Source of the DNA: Cytobacillus oceanisediminis
GTDB taxonomy: Bacteria > Bacillota > Bacilli > Bacillales > Cytobacillaceae
Direction: 5' to 3'
Assembly (NCBI RefSeq): GCF_022811925.1
Contig: NZ_CP065511.1
Location: 186,001 to 250,000, forward strand
Length of the DNA: 64,000 nt
Shown piece after piece: positions 34,962 to 45,241 of the stretch. The translations under genes and the position numbers were made by a program. How positions within the stretch are numbered: position 1 is the stretch's first letter; every line of letters begins with the position of its first letter. The notes beneath the pieces were generated by a model that was not told the origin of the DNA, searched no databases, and saw only the letters and a list, made by a program, of their open reading frames with translations.

Positions 34962-35022
34962 AAATAATAACCGCCAGCAAGTAAGCTGGGCTTGCCAGCT
35001 GTTTGCTGACGGTTATTCGCCA

Positions 35023-35094
35023 TGACCCCTACGGGATTCGAACCCGTGTTACCGCCGTGAAAGGGCGGTGTCTTAACCGCTTGACCAAGGGGCC
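35023..35094 (-). tRNA. tRNA-Glu (TTC)
   Basis: The 72-nt cloverleaf has acceptor GGCCCCT/AGGGGTC, anticodon loop CTTTCAC (anticodon TTC) and T-arm GGGTTCGAATCCC. CCA is not encoded. Confidence 0.96.
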
Positions 35095-35107
35095 AAAAAA
35101 ATATAAA

Positions 35108-35183
35108 TGGTGAGCCATGAAGGACTCGAACCTTCGACCCTCTGATTAAAAGTCAGATGCTCTACCGACTGAGCTAATGGCTC
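35108..35183 (-). tRNA. tRNA-Lys (TTT)
   Basis: The 76-nt gene includes an encoded CCA. It has acceptor GAGCCAT/ATGGCTC, anticodon loop CTTTTAA (anticodon TTT) and T-arm AGGTTCGAGTCCT. It is the first intact gene of the operon, and its 5' half is duplicated upstream. Confidence 0.96.
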
Positions 35184-35294
35184 GTACTATAATTGTTGCC
35201 TAAAGCCTGATACTGCTGAGTCAGATGTTCCAAAGCCCTGCGTGCTTTGTCACAGATTGCTATTCGGGTGAAGAAATTCACTGATGCTGCAATC

Positions 35295-35327
35295 TGCTCT
35301 ACCGACTGAGCTAATGGCTCGTACTAT
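35295..35327 (-). pseudogene. tRNA-Lys 5'-half fragment
   Basis: These 33 bp are identical to 35158-35190, which covers the acceptor 5' strand and D-arm of tRNA-Lys plus seven leader bases. The fragment ends before the anticodon. It is followed by a separate 8-bp stem (CAGATTGC/GCAATCTG). It lies in the same orientation between the promoter and tRNA-Lys, so it would be part of the precursor transcript. Confidence 0.85.
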
Positions 35328-35364
35328 GTGTGTTTCCAAGGTTGCCACCTTGGCGACGCTTTTT

Positions 35365-35394
35365 ATAATATCATAGAGTTTTATAAAAACGCAA
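35365..35394 (-). promoter_or_regulatory. Promoter of the tRNA operon
   Basis: Read leftward, TTGCGT (35394-35389), an 18-bp spacer and TATTAT (35370-35365) form a sigma-A type promoter about 40 bp before the tRNA-Lys fragment. Confidence 0.6.
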
Positions 35395-35464
35395 TAACTT
35401 TTTTATAAAAATATTATTTTAGCGGAATGCTGCGGCAAGGTTGTGCCTGATTTTTAGACAGGAG

Positions 35465-35585
35465 TCCCCGTTTAAGGGGTTGCTTTCCCCAAATTGGAGG
35501 TTCTTTTCCCTGATTTATGGATTCTATTCCCCATTTTTGATGGTTTATTCCTCAATTTTGCAGTTCTTTTACCCAATTTCAACAA
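35465..35585. repeat. 21-bp tandem repeat, TTCCCCAATTT family
   Basis: TCCCC-type cores occur at 35465, 35486, 35507, 35528, 35549 and 35570, spaced exactly 21 bp apart, within a degenerate unit of the form TTCCCCAATTT followed by GGTTCT. No coding frame explains it. It lies between the purA terminator side and the tRNA promoter. Confidence 0.85.
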
Positions 35586-35596
35586 ACTATAACTGA

Positions 35597-35695
35597 TTCG
35601 GACTCATTCCCGGGATTTTCTCCCCTTCCTGTCAGAAGACACACCTACTTCGGACTCGCACCCTCCAATTTCCGCTTCCCCTGTCCGAAGACACA
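35597..35695. repeat. Second block of the 52-bp hairpin repeat
   Basis: TTCGGAC occurs at 35597 and 35649, and GTCAGAA/GTCCGAA at 35631 and 35683. Both pairs are 52 bp apart, with the same internal offsets as the array at 3472-3980. Confidence 0.9.
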
Positions 35696-35705
35696 GCAAG
35701 CCCAC

Positions 35706-35737
35706 AAAAAAAAAGCCCTAATTCTCATTAGGGCTTT
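35706..35737 (-). terminator. Terminator of purA
   Basis: AAAGCCCTAAT pairs with ATTAGGGCTTT across four bases and runs into TTTTTTTTTG in the leftward direction. Confidence 0.93.
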
Positions 35738-35748
35738 CCAATCAAGTA

Positions 35749-37071
<1,323 letters not shown>

Positions 37072-37155
37072 TTAAAAATTTCTATAATCATTTTTATTAA
37101 GTAACTTATTTCAACCACTTTAGTTTATCAAGGTGATGTGTGATAGTCAATAAAA

Positions 37156-37194
37156 CACGAACATTTTTAATAAAAATATAAAAATATGTTCGTG
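37156..37194. promoter_or_regulatory. PurR-type operator of purA
   Basis: CACGAACAT (37156-37164) and ATGTTCGTG (37186-37194) are exact inverted copies separated by 21 AT-rich bases, the layout of paired PurBoxes (CGAACWWT). They lie about 115 bp before purA. Confidence 0.75.
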
Positions 37195-37248
37195 AAACCA
37201 TGAAAATATGAAAATAAGAAAATTAGAAATGCCTGGAGCTAGACAATA

Positions 37249-37281
37249 AAAAAGAGGACATGCAAAATGCAGGCCCTCTTT
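37249..37281 (-). terminator. Terminator of dnaB/dnaC gene
   Basis: Read leftward, AAAGAGGG..CTGCAT pairs with ATGCA..CCTCTTT and continues as TTTTATTG. It overlaps the stop codon of the helicase gene. Confidence 0.85.
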
Positions 37282-38644
37282 ATGCACCAGGCGGCGCAAA
37301 TGAATCATCAAAGCGTTTCTCTAGGTTTACGAATTTATTATACTCTTTCACGAATGCCAGCTGAACGGTTCCAACCGGGCCGTTACGCTGCTTGGCGATA
37401 ATGATTTCAATGATGTTTTTGTCTTCGGATTCTTTGTCGTAGTAGTCATCACGGTATAGGAATGCCACGATATCGGCATCCTGCTCGATACTTCCCGATT
37501 CACGGATATCTGACATCATCGGGCGCTTATCCTGGCGCTGTTCCACTCCACGGGAAAGCTGAGACAGTGCGATAACAGGGACCTGAAGTTCACGGGCCAA
37601 TTGCTTAAGGGAACGCGAGATTTCAGATACTTCCTGCTGGCGGTTTTCTCCCGAACGCCCGCTTCCCAGGATTAATTGCAGGTAGTCGATCAGGATCATG
37701 CCAAGCCCATGCTCCTGCTTTAATCGGCGGCACTTAGATCGAATATCTGTGATTCTGACACCTGGGGTATCATCAATAAAAATCCCTGCATTTGATAGGC
37801 TTCCCATTGCCATCGTCAGCTTTCCCCAGTCCTCATCCGTCAGGGAGCCGGTACGAAGCCTTTGAGCATCAATATTTCCTTCTGCACAAAGAATACGCAT
37901 GACAAGCTGTTCGGCACCCATCTCAAGGCTGAAGATCGCGACGTTTTCCCCGGTTTTCGTTGCCACGTTTTGCGCGATATTCAGGGCGAAGGCTGTTTTA
38001 CCCACGGAAGGGCGGGCACCGACAATGATGAGGTCATTGCGCTGGAAGCCGGCTGTCATGCGGTCCAGCTCGGCGAATCCAGTCGCAATCCCTGTAATAT
38101 CTCCTTTACGGTTATGCATTTCCTCGATATTATCGTAGGTCCGGACCAGAACATCCTTAATATTATGAAAGGCACCGGCGTTTTTGCGCTGTGCGACCTC
38201 CATGATATTTTTCTCAGCTTCTCCCAGCAGAACTTCTACTTCATCCTCACGTGTATAGCCGTCCTGGGCAATGCCCGTCGCCGTCCGGATCAGCCTGCGA
38301 AGCAATGACTTTTCTTCAACGATCTTTGCATAGTACTCGATATTCGCTGCTGTTGGGACAGAACCGGCCAGTTCACTTAAATAGCTAACCCCTCCGGTAT
38401 CCTCCAGCAGTTTCGCTGCACTGAGCTCTTCTGTCACGGTCACTAAGTCGACCGCTTTTCCCTGGTCGCTCAGCTTCAGCATCACATTGAAAATCTTCTG
38501 GTGTGCCGCACGGTAGAAGTCTTCAGGTATCAAAATCTCTGATGCTTGTGTAAGAGAGGAGGGTTCAAGAAAGATTGCCCCAAGCACTGCCTGTTCCGCT
38601 TCAATATTTTGAGGCGGGAGCCGATCCGCAAATAAGTCACTCAT
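37280..38644 (-). CDS. dnaC: Replicative DNA helicase
   Basis: The 454-residue hexameric helicase (DnaB family, called DnaC in B. subtilis) unwinds DNA ahead of the fork. The N-terminal DnaB domain (about 10-115, RLPPQNIEAEQAVLGAIF) is followed by the RecA-type motor with Walker A GARPSVGKTAFALN (about residue 210), Walker B LGMILIDYLQL (about 315) and an arginine-finger segment near the end. I place the start at ATG 38644 after AGGAGG, which gives the family's exact length. It lies between rplI and purA as in B. subtilis. Confidence 0.97.
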   Translation of the reverse strand: MSDLFADRLPPQNIEAEQAVLGAIFLEPSSLTQASEILIPEDFYRAAHQKIFNVMLKLSDQGKAVDLVTVTEELSAAKLLEDTGGVSYLSELAGSVPTAANIEYYAKIVEEKSLLRRLIRTATGIAQDGYTREDEVEVLLGEAEKNIMEVAQRKNAGAFHNIKDVLVRTYDNIEEMHNRKGDITGIATGFAELDRMTAGFQRNDLIIVGARPSVGKTAFALNIAQNVATKTGENVAIFSLEMGAEQLVMRILCAEGNIDAQRLRTGSLTDEDWGKLTMAMGSLSNAGIFIDDTPGVRITDIRSKCRRLKQEHGLGMILIDYLQLILGSGRSGENRQQEVSEISRSLKQLARELQVPVIALSQLSRGVEQRQDKRPMMSDIRESGSIEQDADIVAFLYRDDYYDKESEDKNIIEIIIAKQRNGPVGTVQLAFVKEYNKFVNLEKRFDDSFAPPGA

Positions 38645-38746
38645 CCATTCAAACCTCCTAATTGAAATGCGCAAGCGCCTTGTTTCGGCGCTGGAAAAGC
38701 ATAAAAGTAATACTCTATTTATATAAAAATCCTTTATATTCCCTTT

Positions 38747-38782
38747 AAAAAATGCGACCAGCCGAAACTGATCACATTTTTA
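38747..38782 (-). terminator. Terminator downstream of rplI
   Basis: Read leftward, AAAATG pairs with CATTTT with an extra GA/TC pair past one mismatch, ending in TTTTTT. It separates rplI from the helicase gene. Confidence 0.6.
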
Positions 38783-38835
38783 ATCAACCCTTTTATTTTA
38801 ACATGTTTATAAGCAAAAGCTACTTCCAATATTAG

Positions 38836-38870
38836 TTTATCGCAGTCAAACTGATTGAAGTTTCACTTTA
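38836..38870 (-). repeat. 35-bp collapsed copy of the 155-bp element at the rplI stop
   Basis: TTTATCGCAGTC is followed two bases later by ACTGATTGAAGTTTCACTTTA (given here in two pieces: ACTGATTGAAG and TTTCACTTTA). These are the two ends of the 32723-32877 element without its middle. It abuts the rplI stop codon. Confidence 0.8.
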
Positions 38871-39314
38871 AGCTTCTTTTACATGTACGTTTAATGTTGC
38901 CGTTACTTCGGTATGAAGCTTGACTGGAACCTTAGTGTATCCGAGCGTGCGGATCGCATCTTCCATTTCGATTTTGCGCTTGTCGATTTTGATGCTGTGC
39001 TTCTTTTGAAGCTCTTCAGCAATTTGCTTGCTTGTGATGGAGCCGAAAAGGCGGCCGCCTTCACCTGATTTAGCTGTAAATTCAACAGTCAGTTTTTCAA
39101 GTGTTTCTTTTAGTTTTTTTGCATCAGCCAATTCTTCTTCTGCAAGCTTAACTTCCTTCTTCTTTTGGGCGTTCAGGCTGCTGACATTGGCCTGGTTTGC
39201 TTCGACAGCAAGCCCTTGCTTAATTAAAAAGTTATGTGCATAGCCATCTGCTACATTTTTCACTTCGCCTTTTTTGCCCTTGCCTTTAACGTCTTTTAAA
39301 AAGATTACTTTCAT
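38868..39314 (-). CDS. rplI: 50S ribosomal protein L9
   Basis: The 148-residue protein has the L9 layout: N-terminal RNA-binding domain (1-50, [21 protein letters not shown], ending with the [13 protein letters not shown] signature), a long connecting helix (about 50-75) and a C-terminal domain (80-148). It binds 23S rRNA domain V near the L1 stalk. Its ATG shares four bases with the gdpP stop, so the two are translationally coupled. The 3' end is fused to the start of a short repeat remnant. Confidence 0.97.
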   Translation of the reverse strand: MKVIFLKDVKGKGKKGEVKNVADGYAHNFLIKQGLAVEANQANVSSLNAQKKKEVKLAEEELADAKKLKETLEKLTVEFTAKSGEGGRLFGSITSKQIAEELQKKHSIKIDKRKIEMEDAIRTLGYTKVPVKLHTEVTATLNVHVKEA

Positions 39315-41284
39315 TCTTTTTTTCTCCCTTCAAAGTATTCATCTATAGCCTCTTTTAATCGGACCTCAACATCATCAAGTGTTGCATCGTGAAGCTGTGT
39401 GGCAGCATTTGTTAAGTGTCCGCCGCCTTCAAGGTTTTCCATGATCACCTGGACATTGATATCCCCGAGGGAACGTGCGCTGACCCCTATCATGTTTTCA
39501 GAGCGGTTTGAAATGACAAATGAAGCAACCACACCATCCATCGTCAGCAGGGTGTCTGCTGTCTGGGCAATCAGCACCTGGTCAAATATCTGATCCGGCT
39601 GTCCCTTGGCAATCGCAATTCCTTCTCTGTAAAATTGAACGGTTTCAATCAGCTTAGCCCGCTTGATGTAGGTATCTACATCCTCTTTTAAGAACTTTTG
39701 GACGAGCACGGTATCTGCACCCTGTCCGCGCAGATAGGAAGCCGCATCAAACGTTCTGGATCCTGTCCGCAGTGAAAAACTCTTCGTATCGACAATAATC
39801 CCGGCAAGCAGGGCCGTTGCTTCCAGCATTTCGATTCTGCCGTTTTTCGGCTGATACTCCAGAAGCTCTGTCACCAGTTCTGCTGTGGAGGAGGCATACG
39901 GCTCCATATAAACCAGCAGAGGGTTATGGATGAACTCTTCAGCGCGGCGGTGATGGTCGATGACGACAACATGTTCAATCTTATGAAGCAGCTTTTCCTC
40001 AATCACCATGGATGGCTTGTGGGTGTCAACGACCACAAGCAGGGTATCGTCTGTTGCAATTTCCATCGCCTGTTCCGGGGTGATGAATTTAGAAAAGAGC
40101 TCTTCATTCTTTTCAATTTCCTTCATCATCCTTCTGACACCTGTATCGAGTTCATTGAAATTCACAACCACATAGCCTTCACGCTGATTCAGGCGCGCCA
40201 CCTTCTGAATACCGATGGCCGCTCCAATCGCATCCATATCCGGGCTTTTGTGACCCATGATGATCACTTTATCGCTTTCGGAAATCAATTCCTTCAGCGC
40301 ATGGGAAATCACGCGTGCACGGACCCGTGTTCTTTTTTCAACAGGATTGGTTTTCCCCCCGAAGAATTTAACCTTCCCGTTCGTCTGTTTGATGGCCACC
40401 TGGTCTCCGCCGCGGCCTAATGCCAGGTCTAAGCTGGACTGGGCCAGTGAACCAAGCTCAGGAAGGGAAGAGACCCCTGTCCCGACACCTACGCTTAACG
40501 TTAATGGAACGTTTTGCTTGGAAGTGGTTTCCCGGACATCATCAAGAATCGTGAACTTCCCTTTTTCCAGAAGCTGCAGAATATGTTCATTAAATACCGC
40601 GATAAACCGCTCAGATGAGACTCTCTTCAAGAAGACCCCATTGTCCTGTGCCCATTTATTCAAAATCTGGGTCACCAGGCTATTGAGGCTGCTTTTTGTC
40701 TGGTCATCCATCCCCTGAGTCAGTTCATCATAATTATCTAGGAAAATAATGGCGATAACCGTCCGTTCTTCCTGATACATTTTTTCAATTTCGGTCTGTT
40801 CCGTGACATCAAAAAAGTATAATAGGCGCTCTTCCGGTTTATGGATCACCCGGAATTTGCGGTCGTGAAGGGTAATGATTTCGGTTTCCACTTCTTGTTT
40901 GATCAGTGGAACAAGCGAATCCGCGACATCATAAAGCGATCTTCCGACTAGCGTATCTTCATCGAAGCAGGATGCTAAAAAGGGATTGGTCCATTCAATG
41001 TAATACTCATCATTAATGAGCATGATCCCGATCGGCATTTCCATCAGAGCTTCTTCGCCGACTTTTTTCACCCTGTAGGAAAGGGTCGAGATGTATTCTT
41101 CCGTCTCCTTCCGATGCTTCTGAATCAGCTGAAAAAGATAGTAGAAAGGAAGGATGGCCATAAACAGCCCAATTAGTGCAAAAAGCCAATTGTAGTACGC
41201 CAATATACCGAGAAGCACCACTGTTATGCCCATCAATCCAAAAATCGGATAGCGTATGGACCGCTTTTCTAAATACGAAGGCAT
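39311..41284 (-). CDS. gdpP: Cyclic-di-AMP phosphodiesterase GdpP
   Basis: The 657-residue membrane enzyme hydrolyses c-di-AMP to pApA. Two N-terminal helices (about 12-55) are followed by a haem-binding-type PAS domain (about 85-150), a degenerate GGDEF domain (about 175-300) and a DHH/DHHA1 phosphoesterase (about 335-655). Catalytic metal motifs are [18 protein letters not shown] and VIDHHRR, and GGGHLTNAA lies in DHHA1. It sets c-di-AMP levels that govern potassium and wall homeostasis. Orthologue of B. subtilis yybT. ATG follows GGAGC. Operon yybS-gdpP-rplI is likely. Confidence 0.96.
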   Translation of the reverse strand: MPSYLEKRSIRYPIFGLMGITVVLLGILAYYNWLFALIGLFMAILPFYYLFQLIQKHRKETEEYISTLSYRVKKVGEEALMEMPIGIMLINDEYYIEWTNPFLASCFDEDTLVGRSLYDVADSLVPLIKQEVETEIITLHDRKFRVIHKPEERLLYFFDVTEQTEIEKMYQEERTVIAIIFLDNYDELTQGMDDQTKSSLNSLVTQILNKWAQDNGVFLKRVSSERFIAVFNEHILQLLEKGKFTILDDVRETTSKQNVPLTLSVGVGTGVSSLPELGSLAQSSLDLALGRGGDQVAIKQTNGKVKFFGGKTNPVEKRTRVRARVISHALKELISESDKVIIMGHKSPDMDAIGAAIGIQKVARLNQREGYVVVNFNELDTGVRRMMKEIEKNEELFSKFITPEQAMEIATDDTLLVVVDTHKPSMVIEEKLLHKIEHVVVIDHHRRAEEFIHNPLLVYMEPYASSTAELVTELLEYQPKNGRIEMLEATALLAGIIVDTKSFSLRTGSRTFDAASYLRGQGADTVLVQKFLKEDVDTYIKRAKLIETVQFYREGIAIAKGQPDQIFDQVLIAQTADTLLTMDGVVASFVISNRSENMIGVSARSLGDINVQVIMENLEGGGHLTNAATQLHDATLDDVEVRLKEAIDEYFEGRKKE

Positions 41285-41315
41285 GTTTTCAGCTCCTAAA
41301 CAGTAGTGTTGTTTA

Positions 41316-42251
41316 TCACTTTTTTCCTAATCTTTGCCTTAAATCGAATCCTAAGTCAATTATACCTAATATCCTCACAATATAAAGGAGAAATGGCATA
41401 AGAAATGTAAATACAGCTGCAAGGACCGGCACAGCTTTCGGCCACCCCTTTAAATGGCTGAAAAAGAAAATCAGGGACAGGCCTTGAATGACCATGAAAA
41501 TCTGCAGAATGAATGCAATATTTACAAGGGCCATAAACCAGTAGCTTCCCTCTGACGGATTAAAAAGGAAAGAAGCTATAATGGTAATGAGATAGTACCA
41601 TAATATGCTTTTCGGCAGGCTCATTTCCCTGAACGGCTTCCAGCTTTCAACCTTAATACCAAATCTTTTGACAATCGGAAAGGAGACAAACTGGATGACA
41701 AAAACGGAAATGACCGATGTCATGACGAATAAGCTTGGCGTCAGCGTCTCAATCATTTTCAGGCCTTCTGTAAATTGCTCGACTGCTTTATCCGCGTTCT
41801 GGCCAAAGCCTTCAAGCACTCCTTCTGAAATTTGGATGGACTCCTCCATCATATTGATGCCTTCTTGAATAATATTCACATTAAAAAGAGCAACTGCCGC
41901 CGCATACAGGATCAGCAGGGCTGCAAGGAATACCAGGGTGCCCGCAATAAAGGAGGGCAACCGTCCTTTGTTTTCACTTATAAAAATGCCGATTACCGTC
42001 CCGGTCAGTCCAAATGTCAGCACAAGCGGCAGCGCCATAATCGAACCGATAATCAGAGAAAGCAGGATGCCTCCCGTCAGAAATACGATCGCATACATCC
42101 GGTTATTTTTTGCTGCAAACATAATAAACGGAAGAGCCAGGAAGAAAACCGAAACGGTACCGAGAAACGGCACATAGAGCGAAATCAGAAGAAGCACTGC
42201 AAAAACAGCCAGAAGCACTGCACCTTCTGTTAATTTATGTACATTATTCAT
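41316..42251 (-). CDS. yybS: YybS family membrane protein (DUF2232)
   Basis: The 311-residue polytopic protein has about eight to nine helices and matches the DUF2232/YybS family, which resembles substrate-binding S components and is always near gdpP in bacilli. The N-terminus NVHKLTEGAVLLAVFAVLLLISLYVPFLG is characteristic. Its function is unknown. The start is ATG 42251 after GAGGGGTG. An in-frame TTG 15 bases upstream is less likely. It lies 31 bp before gdpP on the same strand. Confidence 0.9.
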   Translation of the reverse strand: MNNVHKLTEGAVLLAVFAVLLLISLYVPFLGTVSVFFLALPFIMFAAKNNRMYAIVFLTGGILLSLIIGSIMALPLVLTFGLTGTVIGIFISENKGRLPSFIAGTLVFLAALLILYAAAVALFNVNIIQEGINMMEESIQISEGVLEGFGQNADKAVEQFTEGLKMIETLTPSLFVMTSVISVFVIQFVSFPIVKRFGIKVESWKPFREMSLPKSILWYYLITIIASFLFNPSEGSYWFMALVNIAFILQIFMVIQGLSLIFFFSHLKGWPKAVPVLAAVFTFLMPFLLYIVRILGIIDLGFDLRQRLGKK

Positions 42252-42280
42252 TGATACACCCCTCAAACTGTGTATCCAAA

Positions 42281-42306
42281 AAGGGGAAAATCATTTTCCC
42301 GGCTTT
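42281..42306 (-). terminator. Hairpin upstream of yybS
   Basis: GGGAAAAT pairs with ATTTTCCC, followed leftward by CTTTTTGG. It may insulate yybS from rpsR readthrough. Confidence 0.6.
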
Positions 42307-42456
42307 TTGAACCATTCCAAATAAGACAACTCATAAAGTCTATTGTAGCTAGTATTAAATGCAGGTTCAACCTTCGCGATTTCGGAAGAGGGAATGCCGG
42401 CCTTTTCATCAAGTTTGCACTTTAACACAATCCCGTATTAAAGAAGGAATGCATAA

Positions 42457-42489
42457 TAAAAAAGACGCCGGATATCAGCGTCTTTTCAT
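42457..42489 (-). terminator. Terminator of rpsF-ssb-rpsR operon
   Basis: AAAAGACGC pairs with GCGTCTTTT, followed leftward by TTTATT, directly after rpsR. Confidence 0.92.
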
Positions 42490-42494
42490 ATTAA

Positions 42495-42740
<246 letters not shown>

Positions 42741-42791
42741 TTACCTCCTTTAGCTTTATGATTATATATTTCCGTTCATAATCGGGCACTA

Positions 42792-43301
42792 TTAGAATGG
42801 CAGGTCGTCATCGGAAATGTCGATTTGGCCGTCATTTGCGAATGGGTCCTGATCCACGCGAGTATAGCCGCCCTGATTACGAATATCCTGGCGTTGATTC
42901 TGATTGCTGTTATTTCCAAATGGGAAATCCTGATCTCTTGGACCGCCGTAGTTCGGATTGCCGCCCTGGCCGCCAGAACTATTCTTCGGCTCAAGGAATT
43001 GCACACTCTCAGCCTGGACTTCTGTCACGTAAACACGCTTTCCATCCTGGCCTTCATAGCTGCGGGACTGAATCCGGCCATCTACACCTGCAAGACTGCC
43101 TTTTTTAAGGAAGTTCGCTACGTTTTCAGCTGGCTTTCTCCATACCACACAGTTGATAAAGTCTGCCTCCCGCTCACCTTGCTGATTCGTAAAAGTACGA
43201 TTCACGGCAAGAGTGAATGAAGCGACAGGAACTCCGTTCGGGGTATACCGTAAATCAGGATCCTTTGTCAAACGTCCGACAAGAACAACACGGTTCATCA
43301 T
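42792..43301 (-). CDS. ssbA: Single-stranded DNA-binding protein SsbA
   Basis: The 169-residue protein has an OB-fold (1-105, [22 protein letters not shown], with conserved [18 protein letters not shown]), a Gly/Asn/Gln-rich linker and the acidic C-terminal tip DISDDDLPF that recruits replication and repair partners. It coats single-stranded DNA at forks. I place the start at ATG 43301 after GAGAGGAG. The next codon is also ATG and could serve. It lies between rpsF and rpsR. Confidence 0.96.
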   Translation of the reverse strand: MMNRVVLVGRLTKDPDLRYTPNGVPVASFTLAVNRTFTNQQGEREADFINCVVWRKPAENVANFLKKGSLAGVDGRIQSRSYEGQDGKRVYVTEVQAESVQFLEPKNSSGGQGGNPNYGGPRDQDFPFGNNSNQNQRQDIRNQGGYTRVDQDPFANDGQIDISDDDLPF

Positions 43302-43338
43302 CAGAATCAACTCCTCTCGGTAAAAATGGCTTTATCTA

Positions 43339-43626
43339 TTATTTTTCGTCTTTAACAACGATGTAACGGATGATGTCTTCGCTGATTTTAGCTAAACGAG
43401 TGAACTCGTCAACTGCTTTTGCTTCAGCATTAACGTTCATTAGCTGGTAGTAGCCATCGCGGAAATCATTGATTTCGTATGCAAGGCGACGCTTACCCCA
43501 ATCCTTTGATTCAGAAACCTCCGCACCATTGTCAGTTAAGATTGTGTTGAAACGCTCAACTAGGGCTTTTTTAGCCTCATCTTCAATGTTTGGGCGGATG
43601 ATGTACATAACTTCGTACTTTCTCAT
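43339..43626 (-). CDS. rpsF: 30S ribosomal protein S6
   Basis: The 95-residue protein [20 protein letters not shown] has the S6 ferredoxin-like fold with the conserved [19 protein letters not shown] segment. It pairs with S18 on the 30S platform. ATG 43626 is preceded by AAAGGAGG and gives the family's exact length. A longer frame upstream is leader. The ribosome site lies inside a hairpin typical of S6:S18 autoregulation. First gene of the operon. Confidence 0.97.
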   Translation of the reverse strand: MRKYEVMYIIRPNIEDEAKKALVERFNTILTDNGAEVSESKDWGKRRLAYEINDFRDGYYQLMNVNAEAKAVDEFTRLAKISEDIIRYIVVKDEK

Positions 43627-43635
43627 CACTTTCAC

Positions 43636-43673
43636 CTCCTTTTGGTCTAACGGCCCTTCAAAAGGGCAAGGAG
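43636..43673 (-). promoter_or_regulatory. S6:S18-type autoregulatory leader
   Basis: In the transcript CTCCTT (43673-43668) pairs with AAGGAG (43641-43636), the ribosome site, around an inner hairpin GCCCTTTTGAAGGGC with a CCG-containing bulge. This matches the known S6:S18 leader architecture, in which the protein pair occludes rpsF translation. Confidence 0.7.
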
Positions 43674-43700
43674 CAATATATTCATTACTCACAAGTTGAA

Positions 43701-43729
43701 ATTATAGCACATTAATTATGCAAAAGCAA
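43701..43729 (-). promoter_or_regulatory. Promoter of rpsF operon
   Basis: Read leftward, TTGCTT (43729-43724), a 17-bp spacer and a perfect TATAAT (43706-43701). Confidence 0.8.
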
Positions 43730-43826
43730 TAACACTAGAGTTAATTGGCAGGTGGAAGATTATTTTGAGAGAGTACCTGTATTTATGTTGGTCTGGAAGG
43801 CAAATTTTTTGCAGTCGCCTGCAATA

Positions 43827-43936
43827 TCGGTCACTTTCATCAGTTTTTCGGTCAGATTTCATTTTTATCGGTCACTTTGAAAATATATCGGTCAAACTCC
43901 CAGGTTTATCGGCCGCTTATTTCATATATCGGCCAC
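43827..43936. repeat. 20-21-bp tandem repeat, ATCGGTCA family
   Basis: TCGGTCA/TCGGCC cores occur at 43827, 43848, 43868, 43888, 43909 and 43929, 20-21 bp apart, with T-rich spacers. It lies between the rpsF promoter and the ychF terminator. No coding frame explains it. Confidence 0.88.
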
Positions 43937-43971
43937 TCCGCGAGAAATTAGCTTCCTAATGCCGGCATACT

Positions 43972-44002
43972 AAAAAAGAACCCCTAAAAATAGAGGTTCT
44001 CA
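43972..44002 (-). terminator. Terminator of ychF
   Basis: Read leftward, AGAACC.CTA pairs with TAG.GGTTCT and runs into TTTTTTAG, 6 bp beyond the ychF stop. Confidence 0.9.
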
Positions 44003-44007
44003 GCAAA

Positions 44008-45108
44008 TTAAACGTTAAAGCGGAAGTGCATGACATCTCCGTCTTTCACAATATATTCTTTTCCTTCGAGGCGGACTTTTCCTGCTTCTTTGGCAGCTGT
44101 CATGTTGCCTGCAGCGACAAGGTCGTCATAGGAAACCGTTTCTGCACGGATGAAGCCTTTTTCAAAGTCAGAGTGAATAACTCCCGCACACTGTGGAGCC
44201 TTCATGCCTTTGCGGAATGTCCAGGCGCGGACTTCCTGTACGCCGGCAGTGAAGTAAGTTGCCAGTCCAAGCAGATTGTAGGCTGCTCTAATCAGCTGAT
44301 CAAGGCCGGATTCTTCGATGCCAAGCTCCTGAAGGAACATTTCTTTTTCTTCCCCATCAAGCTCCGCAATTTCAGATTCAATTTTTGCACAGATTACAAT
44401 TACTTCCGCATTATCCTTTGCGGCAAATTCTTTAACCTGCTGCACATATTCGTTTGAAGAAGGATCTGCTACATCATCTTCGCTTACGTTTGCCACGTAA
44501 AGCACAGGTTTAATTGTCAGCAGATGAAGACCTTTTACAAGCTTCATTTGTTCCTCTGTAAACTCAACTGTACGCGCCGGTTTGTCTGCTTCAAACGCTT
44601 CTTTTAATTTTTCCAGAATTTCAAGCTCAAACACAGAATCTTTATCTTTCTGCTTAGCCAGCTTGCTCACGCGGCCAATTCGCTTTTCAACCGATTCAAG
44701 ATCAGCCAGTATCAATTCCAGGTTGATGACTTCAATATCATCGATTGGATCCACTTTCCCTGCAACGTGTGTAATATTGTCATCCGCAAAACAGCGGACA
44801 ACCTGGCAGATGGCATCTACTTCACGGATATGAGACAGGAATTTATTTCCAAGACCTTCCCCTTTGCTCGCACCCTTTACGATGCCGGCAATATCCGTAA
44901 ATTCGAAAGCCGTTGGCACAGTCTTTTTCGGCTGAACCAATTCAGTTAATTTATTCAAACGGTGGTCAGGCACTTCAACAATTCCCACATTCGGATCAAT
45001 TGTACAGAACGGATAGTTCGCAGACTCTGCTCCTGCCTGGGTAATTGCATTAAACAACGTAGACTTTCCGACGTTCGGCAAACCTACAATACCAGCTGTT
45101 AAAGCCAT
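44008..45108 (-). CDS. ychF: Redox-regulated ATPase YchF (Obg family)
   Basis: The 366-residue protein is the Obg-like ATPase YchF/OLA1 (YyaF in B. subtilis). It has a G domain with P-loop GLPNVGKSTLFNA (residues 8-20), DIAGIVKGASKGEGLGN (switch II) and an altered NVSE in place of NKxD, which explains ATP preference. A coiled-coil insertion (about 130-200) and a C-terminal TGS domain (about 280-364, WTFRKGMKAPQCAGVIH) follow. It associates with ribosomes. The start is ATG 45108 after GAGGAG. It stands alone between yyaE and the rpsF operon. Confidence 0.97.
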   Translation of the reverse strand: MALTAGIVGLPNVGKSTLFNAITQAGAESANYPFCTIDPNVGIVEVPDHRLNKLTELVQPKKTVPTAFEFTDIAGIVKGASKGEGLGNKFLSHIREVDAICQVVRCFADDNITHVAGKVDPIDDIEVINLELILADLESVEKRIGRVSKLAKQKDKDSVFELEILEKLKEAFEADKPARTVEFTEEQMKLVKGLHLLTIKPVLYVANVSEDDVADPSSNEYVQQVKEFAAKDNAEVIVICAKIESEIAELDGEEKEMFLQELGIEESGLDQLIRAAYNLLGLATYFTAGVQEVRAWTFRKGMKAPQCAGVIHSDFEKGFIRAETVSYDDLVAAGNMTAAKEAGKVRLEGKEYIVKDGDVMHFRFNV

Positions 45109-45212
45109 CCAAGTCACTCCTCAACTTTAATTCATCTATAAAAAATACGATTGTTTCTCAATTTAAACAAGCCTCTAACAATTATAGATAGTTGCCGGAG
45201 AAATGTAAAGAA

Positions 45213-45241
45213 AAGGTGGCAGGCATCATACCTGTCACCTG
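45213..45241 (-). terminator. Terminator of yyaE
   Basis: Read leftward, AGGTG.CAGG pairs with CCTG.CACCT and continues TTTTCTTT. It overlaps the stop codon. Confidence 0.8.

Noticed and set aside
40257..40718. Rightward frames inside gdpP
   Set aside because: Shadows of gdpP, whose DHH motifs and length are fully supported on the other strand.
43765..43959. 64-codon frame across the ATCGGTCA array
   Set aside because: Driven by the repeat, with no ribosome site. Treated as non-coding repeat.
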